In this document: in pieces, positions 36,277 to 45,585 of the stretch
Layout: each line of letters starts with the position of its first letter
How positions within the stretch are numbered: the first letter of the stretch is position 1
DNA from: Hyphomonas sp.
GTDB lineage: Bacteria > Pseudomonadota > Alphaproteobacteria > Caulobacterales > Hyphomonadaceae
Assembly: GCA_002700305.1 (NCBI GenBank)
Contig: PACZ01000027.1
Span: 1-64,000 of the forward strand
Direction of reading: 5' to 3'
DNA length: 64,000 nucleotides
Notes under the pieces: generated by a model
What the model was told of the DNA's origin: nothing
The model's database searches: none
Seen by the model: only the letters and a program-made list of their open reading frames with translations
Position numbers and translations under genes: made by a program

Positions 36277-37512
36277 ATGGCGATTGATTTCACGATACCG
36301 GAAGAAGCGAAGGAAGTGCGCGAGCGCGTGCGCAAATGGGTGCAGGAGGAGTGCATCCCCGCCGAGAAGGCGATGGCCGACGGCAAGCCTTACAGGGAAG
36401 TGCTGGCGGAGCTGCGCGCCAAGGCCCGCGCCAAGGGCCTTTGGCTGCCTTTCTTCCCGGTTGAGCATGGCGGCATGGGTCTTGGGCCGCTGGCCAATGC
36501 GCTGGTACAGATGGAACTCGGGCAGAGCCACCTCGGCGCGCTCTCGATGAACTCGCAGGGCCCGGACGACGCGACCATGCTGACCCTGCTGGCCCACGGC
36601 ACGGACTTTCAGAAAGAGAAATACCTGAAGCCGCTGATCAATGGCGAAAAGCGGATCTGCTATTCCATGACGGAAAAGGCCGCGGGCGCCGACGCGACCG
36701 GCATGCAGACGACGGCGGTGAAGGACGGCAAGGGCAACTACGTCCTCAATGGCGAGAAATGGTTCTCGTCCGCCGCGACAGCCGCCGACATCGCAGTCGT
36801 CATGGCCAAGACCAATCCGGACGCCCCGCGCCACCAGCAATATTCCACCTTCATCGTGGAGCTGCCGAACCCCGGCTACAACATCATTCGTGACATCCCC
36901 ACCATGGCGGTGCACGGGCCGCACTATGCCGAGATGGGCGGCGGCCATGCCGAGGTGAAGATCGAGAACCTCATCGTGCCGGAAGAGAATTTGCTTGGCG
37001 GGGAAGGGCAGGGCTTTGCCATGGGACAGCACCGGCTTGCCTATGGCCGCCTGCGCCACGGCATGCACAATGTCGCCATGGCCCAGCGCGCACTTGATCT
37101 GGCGACGGAACATGTCACCAGCCGCGAAACCTTCGGCAAGAAGCTGGAAGACCGTCAGGGTGTCCAGTTCATGCTGGCCGAATGTGCCAGCCAGCTCTAC
37201 ATCGCGCGCCTGATGCTGATGCATATCGCCTACAAGGCCGAGAACGGCCTGGACATCCGCCAGGAGAACGGCATCGCCAAAGTCTTCCTGGCCAACATGG
37301 TGCACAAGGTGGTCGACACCGCGATCCAGCTGCACGGCGCGCTCGGCTATTCGCTCGATACGCCGCTGGCCGCCTGGTACACGCACATCCGGTCCCAGCG
37401 CCTCGTCGACGGGCCGGACGAAGTGCACAAATGGATCACTGGCAAGAACGTGATCCGCGCCTTCAAGAAGGACGGCACCAGCGCCGCCGCCGCAGGCGGA
37501 GACCTGCTGTGA
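36277..37512 (+). CDS. Acyl-CoA dehydrogenase family protein
   Basis: A 411-residue flavoenzyme expected to introduce a trans-2 double bond in an acyl-CoA. Signatures include [33 protein letters not shown] (FAD/substrate region), [10 protein letters not shown], and the C-terminal RRA-type [25 protein letters not shown] precedes the ATG. It is divergent from copA. Its stop overlaps the GTG of an EthD-family gene (GTGA), so the two proteins are translationally coupled. The acyl chain length cannot be read from sequence. Confidence 0.92.
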   Translation: MAIDFTIPEEAKEVRERVRKWVQEECIPAEKAMADGKPYREVLAELRAKARAKGLWLPFFPVEHGGMGLGPLANALVQMELGQSHLGALSMNSQGPDDATMLTLLAHGTDFQKEKYLKPLINGEKRICYSMTEKAAGADATGMQTTAVKDGKGNYVLNGEKWFSSAATAADIAVVMAKTNPDAPRHQQYSTFIVELPNPGYNIIRDIPTMAVHGPHYAEMGGGHAEVKIENLIVPEENLLGGEGQGFAMGQHRLAYGRLRHGMHNVAMAQRALDLATEHVTSRETFGKKLEDRQGVQFMLAECASQLYIARLMLMHIAYKAENGLDIRQENGIAKVFLANMVHKVVDTAIQLHGALGYSLDTPLAAWYTHIRSQRLVDGPDEVHKWITGKNVIRAFKKDGTSAAAAGGDLL

Positions 37513-37874
37513 TCAAGCTAACGTTTTGTTTGCGCCGACTGCCGCACCTCACGCGGGAGGAGTTTCAGACCTACTGGCGGGAACAGCACGCCCCGCTGGT
37601 GGCAAAGCATGCGGAGGTTCTGGGCATTCTCCGATATGTCCAGAACCACACGGGCCACGACCCGCTGAACGCGGCCATGCAGGCCAGCCGCGGCGGGCCG
37701 CCCTCCTATGACGGGGTCGCCGAGCTCTGGTTCGAAAGCGAAGAGGCCATGGCCGCCAACACCAGCGAGGCGGCGGCGAAAGCCGGCGCCGAATTGCTGG
37801 AGGACGAAAAGAAATTCATCGACCTCGCCAATTCCCCGCTCTGGTTCGGGGATGAGACGGAGGTGGTGGGCTAG
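37509..37874 (+). CDS. EthD-domain protein, translationally coupled to the acyl-CoA dehydrogenase
   Basis: A 121-residue ferredoxin-like protein with the EthD pattern: [20 protein letters not shown] followed by [10 protein letters not shown], and a C-terminal acidic region. The start is GTG inside the GTGA overlap with the preceding stop codon; the longer open frame from 37182 is a shadow of the dehydrogenase gene. EthD-type proteins often accompany degradation genes for ethers or aromatics and may act as small dimeric enzymes. The coupling to a dehydrogenase hints at a shared catabolic pathway. Confidence 0.8.
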   Translation: MIKLTFCLRRLPHLTREEFQTYWREQHAPLVAKHAEVLGILRYVQNHTGHDPLNAAMQASRGGPPSYDGVAELWFESEEAMAANTSEAAAKAGAELLEDEKKFIDLANSPLWFGDETEVVG

Positions 37875-37900
37875 TCCGCAATGCTCCGGATGGAACCTTC

Positions 37901-39328
37901 TTGCGTCTCGTGTATTCTGGAAGGGTGAACCCGCACACAAACCTTACCGGTATACCCGCCGCGCTGACGGGCTGGCTCCGCGCCGGCCTGCTGTTTCTGT
38001 GCCTTGCCCTGACAGTCCCGGCCGCGCTGGCGCAGGCACCTGAGCCGCCGGTTGACCCGACGCCTGCCATCCAGACCCCGCCGCCACAGGCGAGCGACGC
38101 CGAGATCAAAACACGCATCACGGACATTTTCGCCGAAATCGACTCCCTTCGCCGGGTGACCGTCGAGGTGAACCATGGCGTGGTGACGCTTGGCGGGGAT
38201 GTGTCCAGCAGCGCTGCCGATGCGCGGGCCGAAGAGCTGGCGCTGCGGGTCAATGGCGTCGTCACGGTCGAGAACCAGATCGAGCGCCGTCTGGCCGTGG
38301 AAGACAGCACGGGCGGCCTGTTCGGGGACTCGTCCAGCCGGCTGCAGAAGCTCTACCGCGCTCTTCCGCTCTATGGCGTGTCGCTGGCCGTGTTCCTGGT
38401 CATTGCCCTGCTGGGGCATCTGATCGCTTCCTGGCGCGCCTTCTGGCGCCTGATCCTGCCCAATCCGTTCCTGGTCGAACTGGTCTCCGGCGCATTCCGC
38501 ATCGTGGCGCTTCTCGTGGCGCTGGTGATGGCGATGAATGTCCTCGGCGCCACCACGCTGATGGGCACCATTCTGGGCGGTGCAGGCGTGATCGGCCTCG
38601 CCATAGGCTTCTCGGTGCGTGATACGCTGGAGAACTATATCTCCTCCATCATGCTGAGCGTGCGCCAGCCTTTCCGCGCGAACGAGCATGTCGTGATCGA
38701 CGATCACGAGGGCAAGGTCATCCGCCTCACCTCGCGCTCCACGATCCTGATGACGCTGGATGGCAACCATTTGCGCATTCCCAACACGATCGTCTTCAAG
38801 GCGGTGATCCTGAATTATACGCGCAATCCCGAGCGCCGTTTTGAGTTTGATCTCGGCGTCGATGCGGCGGACGACCCTGTGGCGGCTATGCAGCTCGGCC
38901 TCGACCGGCTGAAGTCGATGCCGTTCGTGTTGAACGATCCAGAGCCGGAGGCTTTCATCCAGACGGTCGGCGACTCCAATATCGTGCTGCGCTTCATGGG
39001 CTGGGTGAACCAGACCGAGACCAATTTCGCCAAGGGCCGGGGGCTCGCCATCGCCGCCACCAAGGATGCCCTGGAAGAGGGCGGCTTCACCCTGCCGGAG
39101 CCGATCTATCGCGTCCGCTTCGACAGCGGCGTGGAAGACGCGCTGAAAAGCACAAAGCCGGACGGGCGCGCCGCAAACCCGCTGGAACCGCCGCGCCCGA
39201 AACCGACCGTCGACACGCGCGAGGCGGCCGACGTCGCCGCCGACAACACGATCGACGAAAAAGTCGCCGCCGAACGCGCCAGCAGCAAAGAGCCCGACCT
39301 GCTGGATGAACAAAGCCCGGTGGAGTAG
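37901..39328 (+). CDS. BON-domain mechanosensitive channel (MscS family)
   Basis: A 475-residue fusion. After a signal-like hydrophobic segment (about 24-46), a BON domain occupies roughly 65-130 (VEVNHGVVTLGGDV, VNGVVTVENQIE), predicted to bind phospholipid in the periplasm. An MscS domain follows with pore helix GGAGVIGLAIGFSVRDTLENYISS and the beta domain PFRANEHVVIDDHEG. A charged Glu/Asp/Lys tail closes the protein. The start is uncertain: TTG at 37901 or GTG at 37925. It is convergent with mdeA, with 3 bases between stops. Confidence 0.88.
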   Translation: MRLVYSGRVNPHTNLTGIPAALTGWLRAGLLFLCLALTVPAALAQAPEPPVDPTPAIQTPPPQASDAEIKTRITDIFAEIDSLRRVTVEVNHGVVTLGGDVSSSAADARAEELALRVNGVVTVENQIERRLAVEDSTGGLFGDSSSRLQKLYRALPLYGVSLAVFLVIALLGHLIASWRAFWRLILPNPFLVELVSGAFRIVALLVALVMAMNVLGATTLMGTILGGAGVIGLAIGFSVRDTLENYISSIMLSVRQPFRANEHVVIDDHEGKVIRLTSRSTILMTLDGNHLRIPNTIVFKAVILNYTRNPERRFEFDLGVDAADDPVAAMQLGLDRLKSMPFVLNDPEPEAFIQTVGDSNIVLRFMGWVNQTETNFAKGRGLAIAATKDALEEGGFTLPEPIYRVRFDSGVEDALKSTKPDGRAANPLEPPRPKPTVDTREAADVAADNTIDEKVAAERASSKEPDLLDEQSPVE

Positions 39329-39331
39329 GGC

Positions 39332-40522
39332 CTACGCCAGCGCCGCCTCAAGGTCTGCCAGGATGTCGTCGACGTCCTCCAATCCGACGGAGAGGCGGAT
39401 CAGGCCATTACTGATGCCATGTTCGAGACGTTCTTCTTCGGTGTAGGTCGAGTGGGTCATGCTGGCCGGGTGCTGGATCAGCGTTTCGGCATCGCCGAGG
39501 CTGACGGCACGGCGGATCAGCTGCAGCCGGTTCATCATCTCGATACCCGCCTCGTAACCACCGGCGAGTTCGAACGCGATCATGCCGCCGAAGCCGTCCA
39601 TCTGGCGCTTCGCCAGCTCATGCTGCGGATGGCTGGGCAGGCCCGGATAGTGGACAGTGTCCACGCCCGGCTGGGCTTCCAGCCACTCCGCCACTTTCTG
39701 ACCGCTCTCGCAATGGCGCGCCATGCGCAGCTGCAGGGTCTTCAGTCCACGCATCACCAGCATTGCATTGAACGGCGCCATGACGGAGCCGGTCATGTCC
39801 TTCACGCCGATCATGCGGACGTCCTTGATGGCTTCTGCCCGGCCGAGCACCATGCCCGCCACAAGGTCTCCATGCCCGCCGAGATATTTGGTGGCGGAAT
39901 GGACGACGAAGTCTGCGCCGAGCGAAATCGGCCGCGTCAGCAGGGGAGAGGCATAGGTGTTGTCCACCACCACAAGCGCGTCATGGGCGTGGGCGATTCG
40001 GGAGGTTTCGCGGATGTCGACCAGCCGCATGTTCGGATTGGCCGGGGTCTCGAAATAGACGATGCGCGTCTTCTCGCTGATCGCGGCAGAGAGGTTCTCC
40101 GGGTCGCGCAGGTCGACATGGGTGATCTTCACGCCGAAGCGGGAGAGGCCATCGCGCATGAAGGCGAAGGTGCAGCCATAGAGCGTCTGGTCGGTGATGA
40201 TCTCGTCGCCGGGTGCCAGCAGGGTCCACATGAGGGAGCTGATCGCGCCCATGCCGCTGGCGGTGGCGAGGCCGGCTTCTGCGCCTTCGAGGCTGGCGAT
40301 GCGATCCTCCAGCAGGGCGACGGTCGGGTTCGAGATGCGGGAGTAGATGTGGCCTTCCGCTTCGCCGGCAAACAGTGCGCCGCCGGTCTGCGCATCCGGG
40401 AAAGCAAACGTAGACGTCAGATGCACCGGCGGAGTCAGCGCATAGTCGTTTTTAGCCGGGTCATAGCCATGGTGAATGGCGCGGGTGGCAGGGCCAAGCG
40501 GGCGGGATGCATCGAATGCCAT
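39332..40522 (-). CDS. mdeA: Methionine gamma-lyase
   Basis: A pyridoxal-phosphate enzyme splitting L-methionine to methanethiol, ammonia and 2-oxobutanoate. The 396-residue product has the residues that set it apart from cystathionine enzymes. Residues Tyr60-Arg62 (YSR), Tyr115, Cys117, Asp187 and the PLP Lys212 (SATKYLGG) match P. putida Tyr59, Arg61, Tyr114, Cys116, Asp186 and Lys211 with a constant one-residue shift. GGAGAG lies before ATG 40522. The gene is divergent from an Lrp/AsnC regulator, as in other methionine-lyase loci, and the shared 109-base region holds a palindrome. Identification is strong. Confidence 0.93.
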   Translation of the reverse strand: MAFDASRPLGPATRAIHHGYDPAKNDYALTPPVHLTSTFAFPDAQTGGALFAGEAEGHIYSRISNPTVALLEDRIASLEGAEAGLATASGMGAISSLMWTLLAPGDEIITDQTLYGCTFAFMRDGLSRFGVKITHVDLRDPENLSAAISEKTRIVYFETPANPNMRLVDIRETSRIAHAHDALVVVDNTYASPLLTRPISLGADFVVHSATKYLGGHGDLVAGMVLGRAEAIKDVRMIGVKDMTGSVMAPFNAMLVMRGLKTLQLRMARHCESGQKVAEWLEAQPGVDTVHYPGLPSHPQHELAKRQMDGFGGMIAFELAGGYEAGIEMMNRLQLIRRAVSLGDAETLIQHPASMTHSTYTEEERLEHGISNGLIRLSVGLEDVDDILADLEAALA

Positions 40523-40588
40523 GGGACTCTCCATCTTTGAGGGTGATTTTACCATGGGAATGTGGGCGAAAGGTGCCGAACTGCGTCG

Positions 40589-40594
40589 TATAAT
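40589..40594 (+). promoter_or_regulatory. Candidate -10 element (TATAAT) of the lrp-family gene
   Basis: A perfect TATAAT lies 38 bases before the regulator's ATG; no good -35 is seen at the right spacing. Transcription would begin within or just before the palindrome that follows. Confidence 0.45.
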
Positions 40595-40602
40595 GCTTGT
40601 AA

Positions 40603-40621
40603 ATTGGCAGAATATGCCAAT
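40603..40621. promoter_or_regulatory. Perfect palindrome ATTGGCA-N5-TGCCAAT, likely operator
   Basis: Two perfect 7-bp arms around GAATA, 10 bases before the start of the Lrp/AsnC gene and directly after the TATAAT. The position suggests autoregulation and control of the divergent mdeA by the adjacent regulator. Confidence 0.6.
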
Positions 40622-40631
40622 AGTGGCGCAT

Positions 40632-41102
40632 ATGGATGCCATAGATGCCAGAATTATCCGAGCCCTGCAGCGCGATGGACGCCTCACCAACCTCGAACTC
40701 GCCGAGGAAGTGGGCCTCTCGCCCTCGCCCTGCCTGCGCCGCGTGCGCAATCTGGAGGCTGCCGGGGTGATCCAGGGCTACACGGCCCTCGTCGACCAGA
40801 AGGCCTGCGGCTATCCCATCACCTGCCTCGTGCGCATCCGCCTCGCCAACCATTCGCAGGAAAATGTGCAGGCTTTTGAGCGGAAAATCGCCGAAACCGA
40901 CGCGATTCTCGACTGTTACCTGATGACCGGCGGGGCCGATTATGAGCTGCGAATCGTTGCCCGCAGTCTCGATGATTATGAGCAGCTGGTGCGCCACACG
41001 ATCCAGAAACTGCCCGGAATCGCCTCGATCGAGACCAGTTTCGCCTATGGCGTGGTGAAGAAGTCCCGCATCCTGCCGGTTCGTGTGGAAAAGGGTACAT
41101 AG
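40632..41102 (+). CDS. Lrp/AsnC family transcriptional regulator
   Basis: A 156-residue regulator. The N-terminal helix-turn-helix has the hallmark DAIDARIIRALQRDGRLTN, then LAEEVGLSPSPCLRRVRNLE. A RAM ligand-binding domain (about 65-150) follows. The ATG at 40632 places the family start MDAID correctly. Being divergent from methionine gamma-lyase, it probably activates that gene in response to methionine or another amino acid, as MdeR does in Pseudomonas. That is inference from context. Confidence 0.9.
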   Translation: MDAIDARIIRALQRDGRLTNLELAEEVGLSPSPCLRRVRNLEAAGVIQGYTALVDQKACGYPITCLVRIRLANHSQENVQAFERKIAETDAILDCYLMTGGADYELRIVARSLDDYEQLVRHTIQKLPGIASIETSFAYGVVKKSRILPVRVEKGT

Positions 41103-41135
41103 AACCCGCCCCGGAACCTGCTATAGACAGCCCCC

Positions 41136-43982
41136 ATGACCCTACCGCCCAGCAAGGCCCCGACGCTCCTCGAAACCCGCAGCCCGCTCCTGCGCCGGCC
41201 GGGCAAGTGGCGTATCTCCAACATCATCGATGGCCGCGCCCTGCGCGTGAAGCTGACGGCTGCGGCGCAGGACAATTTCGGGGACCCGCAATCTGCGCGC
41301 AAAGCCGCGCTGGACCTCCTGCACGGGGCGATGTTTCGCGGCCGCATGATCGCGCAGGAACGCCTGCAACAGGGCGCCGACGGGCTGGACACCGCGCGGC
41401 TGCTCTCCGCCGTTCAGGACGAGGTGATCAGCGCCCTCTACGACTTCACTACGACGCACGTGCACCGCGCCCGCAATCCGACCGAGGCCGAGCGGATCAC
41501 GATCATGGCGACAGGCGGCTATGGCCGCGGCGTGATGGGGCCGTCCTCGGATACGGACCTTTTGTTCCTGCGTGCCTACAAGGTGAGCCCGCATACAGAG
41601 AGCGTCGTGGAATACATGCTCTACGCCCTGTGGGACATGGGGCTGAAAGTCGGCAATGCATTCCGTACACCGAGCGATTGCGTGAAGATGGCGCTGGAAG
41701 ATGTCACCATCAAGACCAGCCTGCTGGATGCGCGCTATATCTGCGGCGACGAGGCGCTGGCCGACGAAATGGTGGAGGCCTTCCATGAGGGCGCCGTGAA
41801 GGGCCGCGACGCGCAGTTCATCGCCGACAAGCTGGCCGAGCGGGATGCCCGCCACGCCCGGCAGGGCGATGCGCGCTACGTGGTCGAACCGAACCTGAAG
41901 GAAGGCAAGGGCGGCCTGCGCGACCTGCAGACCCTCTACTGGATTTCCAAACAGATCTATGGCGGCGTGACGCTGGAAGAGGTGATGAAGGCCGGGCCGT
42001 TCACCGAGCATGAATACACCGTCTTCATCCGCGCCGCGCGGTTCCTGTGGACGGTTCGCTGCCACCTGCACTTTGTGACCGGCCGGGCGGAGGAGCGTCT
42101 CAGCTTCGACCTGCAGCCGGAGATCGCGGCTCGCATGGGCTATCGCGACCGGCGCGGCCAGCAGGGTGTGGAGCGCTTCATGAAGCGCTATTTCCTTGTC
42201 ACCAAGGATGTCGGCGGCCTGACGCGGATCCTCGCGGCGAAGCTGGAAGCCGACCAGAAGAAAAAGCCGGAAGGCCTGCGCCGCTTCCTGCCGGTGCGCG
42301 GGCCGGTCGAACTGGATACGCCGGGCTTCATTCTGGACAATGGCCGCGTCAGTGTTGATGACGACAAGGCGATGCGGGCCGATCCGCTGAACATGCTGCG
42401 CCTCTTCATCGTGGCGCGGAATGAAGGCAAGGACATTCACCCCTATGCGCTGAGCCTGCTGACGCGGGCCCTCCGTGCCCTGAACGAACGGGTGCGCGAA
42501 AAGCCGGAAGCGCAGGCGCTGATCCTGGATGCCATCCTTGGCGGCGACGATCCGGGCCTGATCCTGCGCCGCATGAACGAGGCGGGCATTCTTGGCCGCG
42601 CCATTCCGGAATTCGGCGGCATCGTCGCGCAGACGCAGTTCAACATGTACCACCACTATACGGTGGACGAGCACACGATCCGCGCGGTCGAAGCGATTGC
42701 AGAGATGGAGCATGGCCGCGACGAACAGCCGATCAAGCTGGTGGGCGAACTGTTCGACCTGATCGAAAACCGCCGCGCGCTCTACCTCGCCATGCTGCTG
42801 CACGACACCGGCAAGGGGAAGGGCGACCAGCAGATCGCCGGCATGAAGACCGCCCGCAAGGCGTGTGAGCGTTTGGGCCTCTCGGAAGACGAGACCGAAC
42901 TCGTCGCCTGGCTCGTCGGTCACCATCTGGAAATGAGCGAGACGGCACAGAAGCGGGACATTTCCGATCCGCGCACCGTGACCAAATTCACCGAAATGGT
43001 CGGCTCGCTGGAGCGGCTGCGGCTGCTCTACATTCTGACGATTGCCGACATCAAGGCCGTCGGCCCCGGCGTATGGAACGCCTGGAAGGGCCAGCTGCTG
43101 ACCGACCTGTATCACAATACCGCGGCGGCCCTGCGTGGCGGGCGGACCGACGAGGCCGGCGTGCAGGCCGAACTCGAAGCCCGCGCCGAACGCCGCCAGC
43201 AGGAACTGGTCGACCGGCTCGGTACGGTTCCGCCGCTGATGCTCGAAATGGAAACGGCCTACTGGACCGGCTTTGACGTCGAAGACCTCGCCTGGCATGC
43301 GCAGGCCCTGAACGGCGGCGGCGATCAGGTCCACCACCGCTTGTCGCTGGAGGGCGGCGCGATGGCGCTGTTCGTCTCCGGCGCAGACCGGCCCGGCCTG
43401 TTCGCAGACCTCGCCGGGACCATCGCGCACAATGGTGCCAACATCATCGCCGCGCAGGTCTATACCAGCCGCGAAGGCGGTATCATCGACGTGTTCATGC
43501 TGCACGACATTCAGGACAAGCCGTTCGGCAAGGACGATCCGGCCCGCCTGCAGCGGCTGGAAGTGGCCCTGCGCAAGGTGCTGGCCGGTGAGCCGGGCGA
43601 CATGACCGTGCGCGAGCGGATGGGCCGGCGGCAGGCGGCCTTCCTGGTGCACCCGTCTGTCCAGATCCGCGACGACCTCTCGGCCGATCATACGGTGATC
43701 GACATTGCCGGACGCGACCGTCCGGCGCTGCTCTATGATGTGGCGAACTGCCTGGCCGATGCCGGGGTCTCGATCCATTCGGCGCATGTCGGCTCGTTCG
43801 GTGAGCGCATGTTCGATGCCTTCTATGTACAGACGGAAGACGGCCAGAAACTGGAACAGGATGCTGCCCTGAAAGAATCCCTGCGTGAACAGCTTCTTGA
43901 CGTATTGGGCCGCCATGAACCGGATGCCCCGCACACGCCGGCCCGGAAGCTGCGCCGGTCGCGGGCCGTAGACAGTTTCTGA
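41136..43982 (+). CDS. glnD: Bifunctional uridylyltransferase/uridylyl-removing enzyme (PII regulator)
   Basis: Senses glutamine and adds or removes UMP on PII proteins, controlling nitrogen assimilation. The 948-residue protein has a nucleotidyltransferase domain with GGYGRG (127-132) and DTD (139-141). The HD phosphohydrolase domain (LLHDTGKGKGDQ, near residue 555) and two C-terminal ACT domains follow. Length and layout are normal for the class. It starts 33 bases after the regulator gene and is followed by murJ and trpS, a familiar alphaproteobacterial order. Confidence 0.96.
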   Translation: MTLPPSKAPTLLETRSPLLRRPGKWRISNIIDGRALRVKLTAAAQDNFGDPQSARKAALDLLHGAMFRGRMIAQERLQQGADGLDTARLLSAVQDEVISALYDFTTTHVHRARNPTEAERITIMATGGYGRGVMGPSSDTDLLFLRAYKVSPHTESVVEYMLYALWDMGLKVGNAFRTPSDCVKMALEDVTIKTSLLDARYICGDEALADEMVEAFHEGAVKGRDAQFIADKLAERDARHARQGDARYVVEPNLKEGKGGLRDLQTLYWISKQIYGGVTLEEVMKAGPFTEHEYTVFIRAARFLWTVRCHLHFVTGRAEERLSFDLQPEIAARMGYRDRRGQQGVERFMKRYFLVTKDVGGLTRILAAKLEADQKKKPEGLRRFLPVRGPVELDTPGFILDNGRVSVDDDKAMRADPLNMLRLFIVARNEGKDIHPYALSLLTRALRALNERVREKPEAQALILDAILGGDDPGLILRRMNEAGILGRAIPEFGGIVAQTQFNMYHHYTVDEHTIRAVEAIAEMEHGRDEQPIKLVGELFDLIENRRALYLAMLLHDTGKGKGDQQIAGMKTARKACERLGLSEDETELVAWLVGHHLEMSETAQKRDISDPRTVTKFTEMVGSLERLRLLYILTIADIKAVGPGVWNAWKGQLLTDLYHNTAAALRGGRTDEAGVQAELEARAERRQQELVDRLGTVPPLMLEMETAYWTGFDVEDLAWHAQALNGGGDQVHHRLSLEGGAMALFVSGADRPGLFADLAGTIAHNGANIIAAQVYTSREGGIIDVFMLHDIQDKPFGKDDPARLQRLEVALRKVLAGEPGDMTVRERMGRRQAAFLVHPSVQIRDDLSADHTVIDIAGRDRPALLYDVANCLADAGVSIHSAHVGSFGERMFDAFYVQTEDGQKLEQDAALKESLREQLLDVLGRHEPDAPHTPARKLRRSRAVDSF

Positions 43983-44004
43983 GAACCCCGGCACGACAGG
44001 CCCC

Positions 44005-45561
44005 ATGAGCATCGCCCGCAACACCCTGGTGCAATCCTCGCTGACACTGGGCAGCCGTATCCTCGGCTTTGCGCGGGATATTCTGCTGGTGGCCAAGCTT
44101 GGCGCGGGCCCCATCAACGATGCCTGGGTGACGGCGCAGCAATTCCCGAACCTGTTCCGCCGCATCTTTGCCGAGGGCGCCTTCGCGTCCGCCTTCGTGC
44201 CGACCTATGCCCGCACGCTGGAGGCTGAAGGGCCGGAGGCCGCGCAGGCCGTGGCGCAGGAGGCGATGCGCGTCCTCTTCGCCTTTACCGCCGCGCTGAC
44301 CATTCTGGCGCAGATCTTCATGCCCTGGGTGCTGCTGGTCATCCATGGCGGGCAGGCGGACGACCATGTCCACTACAATCTGGCTGTGCTCCTGACACGG
44401 ATCACCATGCCATACCTCACCTGCATGGCGCTGGCGGCGCTGCTCTCAGGCGTGCTGAATTCCGGCCAGCGATTCATCCTCTCGTCCGGTGTGCCGACGC
44501 TGCTGAACCTCTGCCTCATCCCGGCAGCGCTGGTTTCGAACGTGCCGGAGGTCGTCTCCAAGGCCGCGGCGGTCGCCGTGCTGATCGCCGGCGTGCTTCA
44601 GGTGGCTTTGCTCTGGTGGGGCGTCCGCCGCCAGAAAGTCCGCCTCAGCCTGATTGGCTGGCCGCGCATCACGCCGGCCGTGAAGAAAGTCATGGCGCTG
44701 GCCGTGCCGGGCACAATCGCGGCGTCGGGTACGCAGATCAACATCATCGTGAGCCAGTCACTGGCCAGTTTCGAACAGGCGGCCAAGTCGTGGCTCTACA
44801 CCGCCGACCGGCTTTATCAGCTGCCGCTCGGTCTTGTGGGCGTGGCGGTCGGCGTCGCCATCCTGCCGCGCCTCAGCCGGGCTGCGCGCAGCGAAGACCA
44901 TGCGGGCGGGCAGGCGACGATGGACGAGGGCATCGGCCTCGCCATGGCGCTGACGCTTCCGGCGGCGGCCGCATTGCTGGTCGCGCCGGTCTTCCTGATT
45001 GAGGCCTTCTTCGTGCGCGGGGCATTCCTTCAGTCGGATGCTGAAGCCTCCGGCGGGGCGCTGTTCCATTATGCCTGGGGCGTGCCGGCCTTCGTGCTGA
45101 TCAAGGTGCTGGCACCGGCTTATTTTGCGCGGGAAGACACCAAGACGCCGATGCGTTTTGCGCTGACGTCTGTGGTTATCAATATCGTGCTGGGCGCGGG
45201 TCTGTTCTTCTGGCTCAGCCGTCAGGGCCAGCTGGGCTTTATCGGCCTTGCCATCGCGACCTCTGTAGCCGCCTGGGTGAACGCGCTGTTGCTGGCCACC
45301 ACGCTCGCGGCCCGCGGCTGGTACAGGCCGGGGCCAGTCCTCGTGTCGCGCACGGTGCGCGCCCTGATCGCCAGCGGCCTGATGGCCGGGTCTGTCTGGT
45401 TCATGGTCCACAATTTCCAGTGGCTGCGGGACAACATCATCGACTCGCGGGCGCTGGCTGCTGCAATTGTGATCCTCGCAGGCGGCCTGATTTACGCGGT
45501 TGCGGCCTTCCTGACCGGCGCGATCCGGCCCCGCGACATCACGGGGGCCTTGCGCCGCTAG
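44005..45561 (+). CDS. murJ: Lipid II flippase MurJ
   Basis: Moves lipid-linked peptidoglycan precursor across the inner membrane. The 518-residue protein begins with the family signature TLGSRILGFARDILLVAKLG. It contains FPNLFRRIFAEGAFASAFVP with its conserved arginines, and about fourteen membrane segments. It starts 22 bases after glnD and precedes trpS by 24 bases. Confidence 0.96.
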   Translation: MSIARNTLVQSSLTLGSRILGFARDILLVAKLGAGPINDAWVTAQQFPNLFRRIFAEGAFASAFVPTYARTLEAEGPEAAQAVAQEAMRVLFAFTAALTILAQIFMPWVLLVIHGGQADDHVHYNLAVLLTRITMPYLTCMALAALLSGVLNSGQRFILSSGVPTLLNLCLIPAALVSNVPEVVSKAAAVAVLIAGVLQVALLWWGVRRQKVRLSLIGWPRITPAVKKVMALAVPGTIAASGTQINIIVSQSLASFEQAAKSWLYTADRLYQLPLGLVGVAVGVAILPRLSRAARSEDHAGGQATMDEGIGLAMALTLPAAAALLVAPVFLIEAFFVRGAFLQSDAEASGGALFHYAWGVPAFVLIKVLAPAYFAREDTKTPMRFALTSVVINIVLGAGLFFWLSRQGQLGFIGLAIATSVAAWVNALLLATTLAARGWYRPGPVLVSRTVRALIASGLMAGSVWFMVHNFQWLRDNIIDSRALAAAIVILAGGLIYAVAAFLTGAIRPRDITGALRR

Positions 45562-45585
45562 GTAAATCGGCTACAGCGCTTGCGC

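Noticed and set aside
36151-37428. Long N-terminal extension of the copper ATPase frame
   Set aside because: The extension is antisense to the acyl-CoA dehydrogenase gene. The ATG at 36150 begins the natural His-rich N-terminus.
41142-44165. 1007-codon open frame on the minus strand across glnD
   Set aside because: It is fully antisense to a complete, well-conserved glnD and has no recognisable domain.
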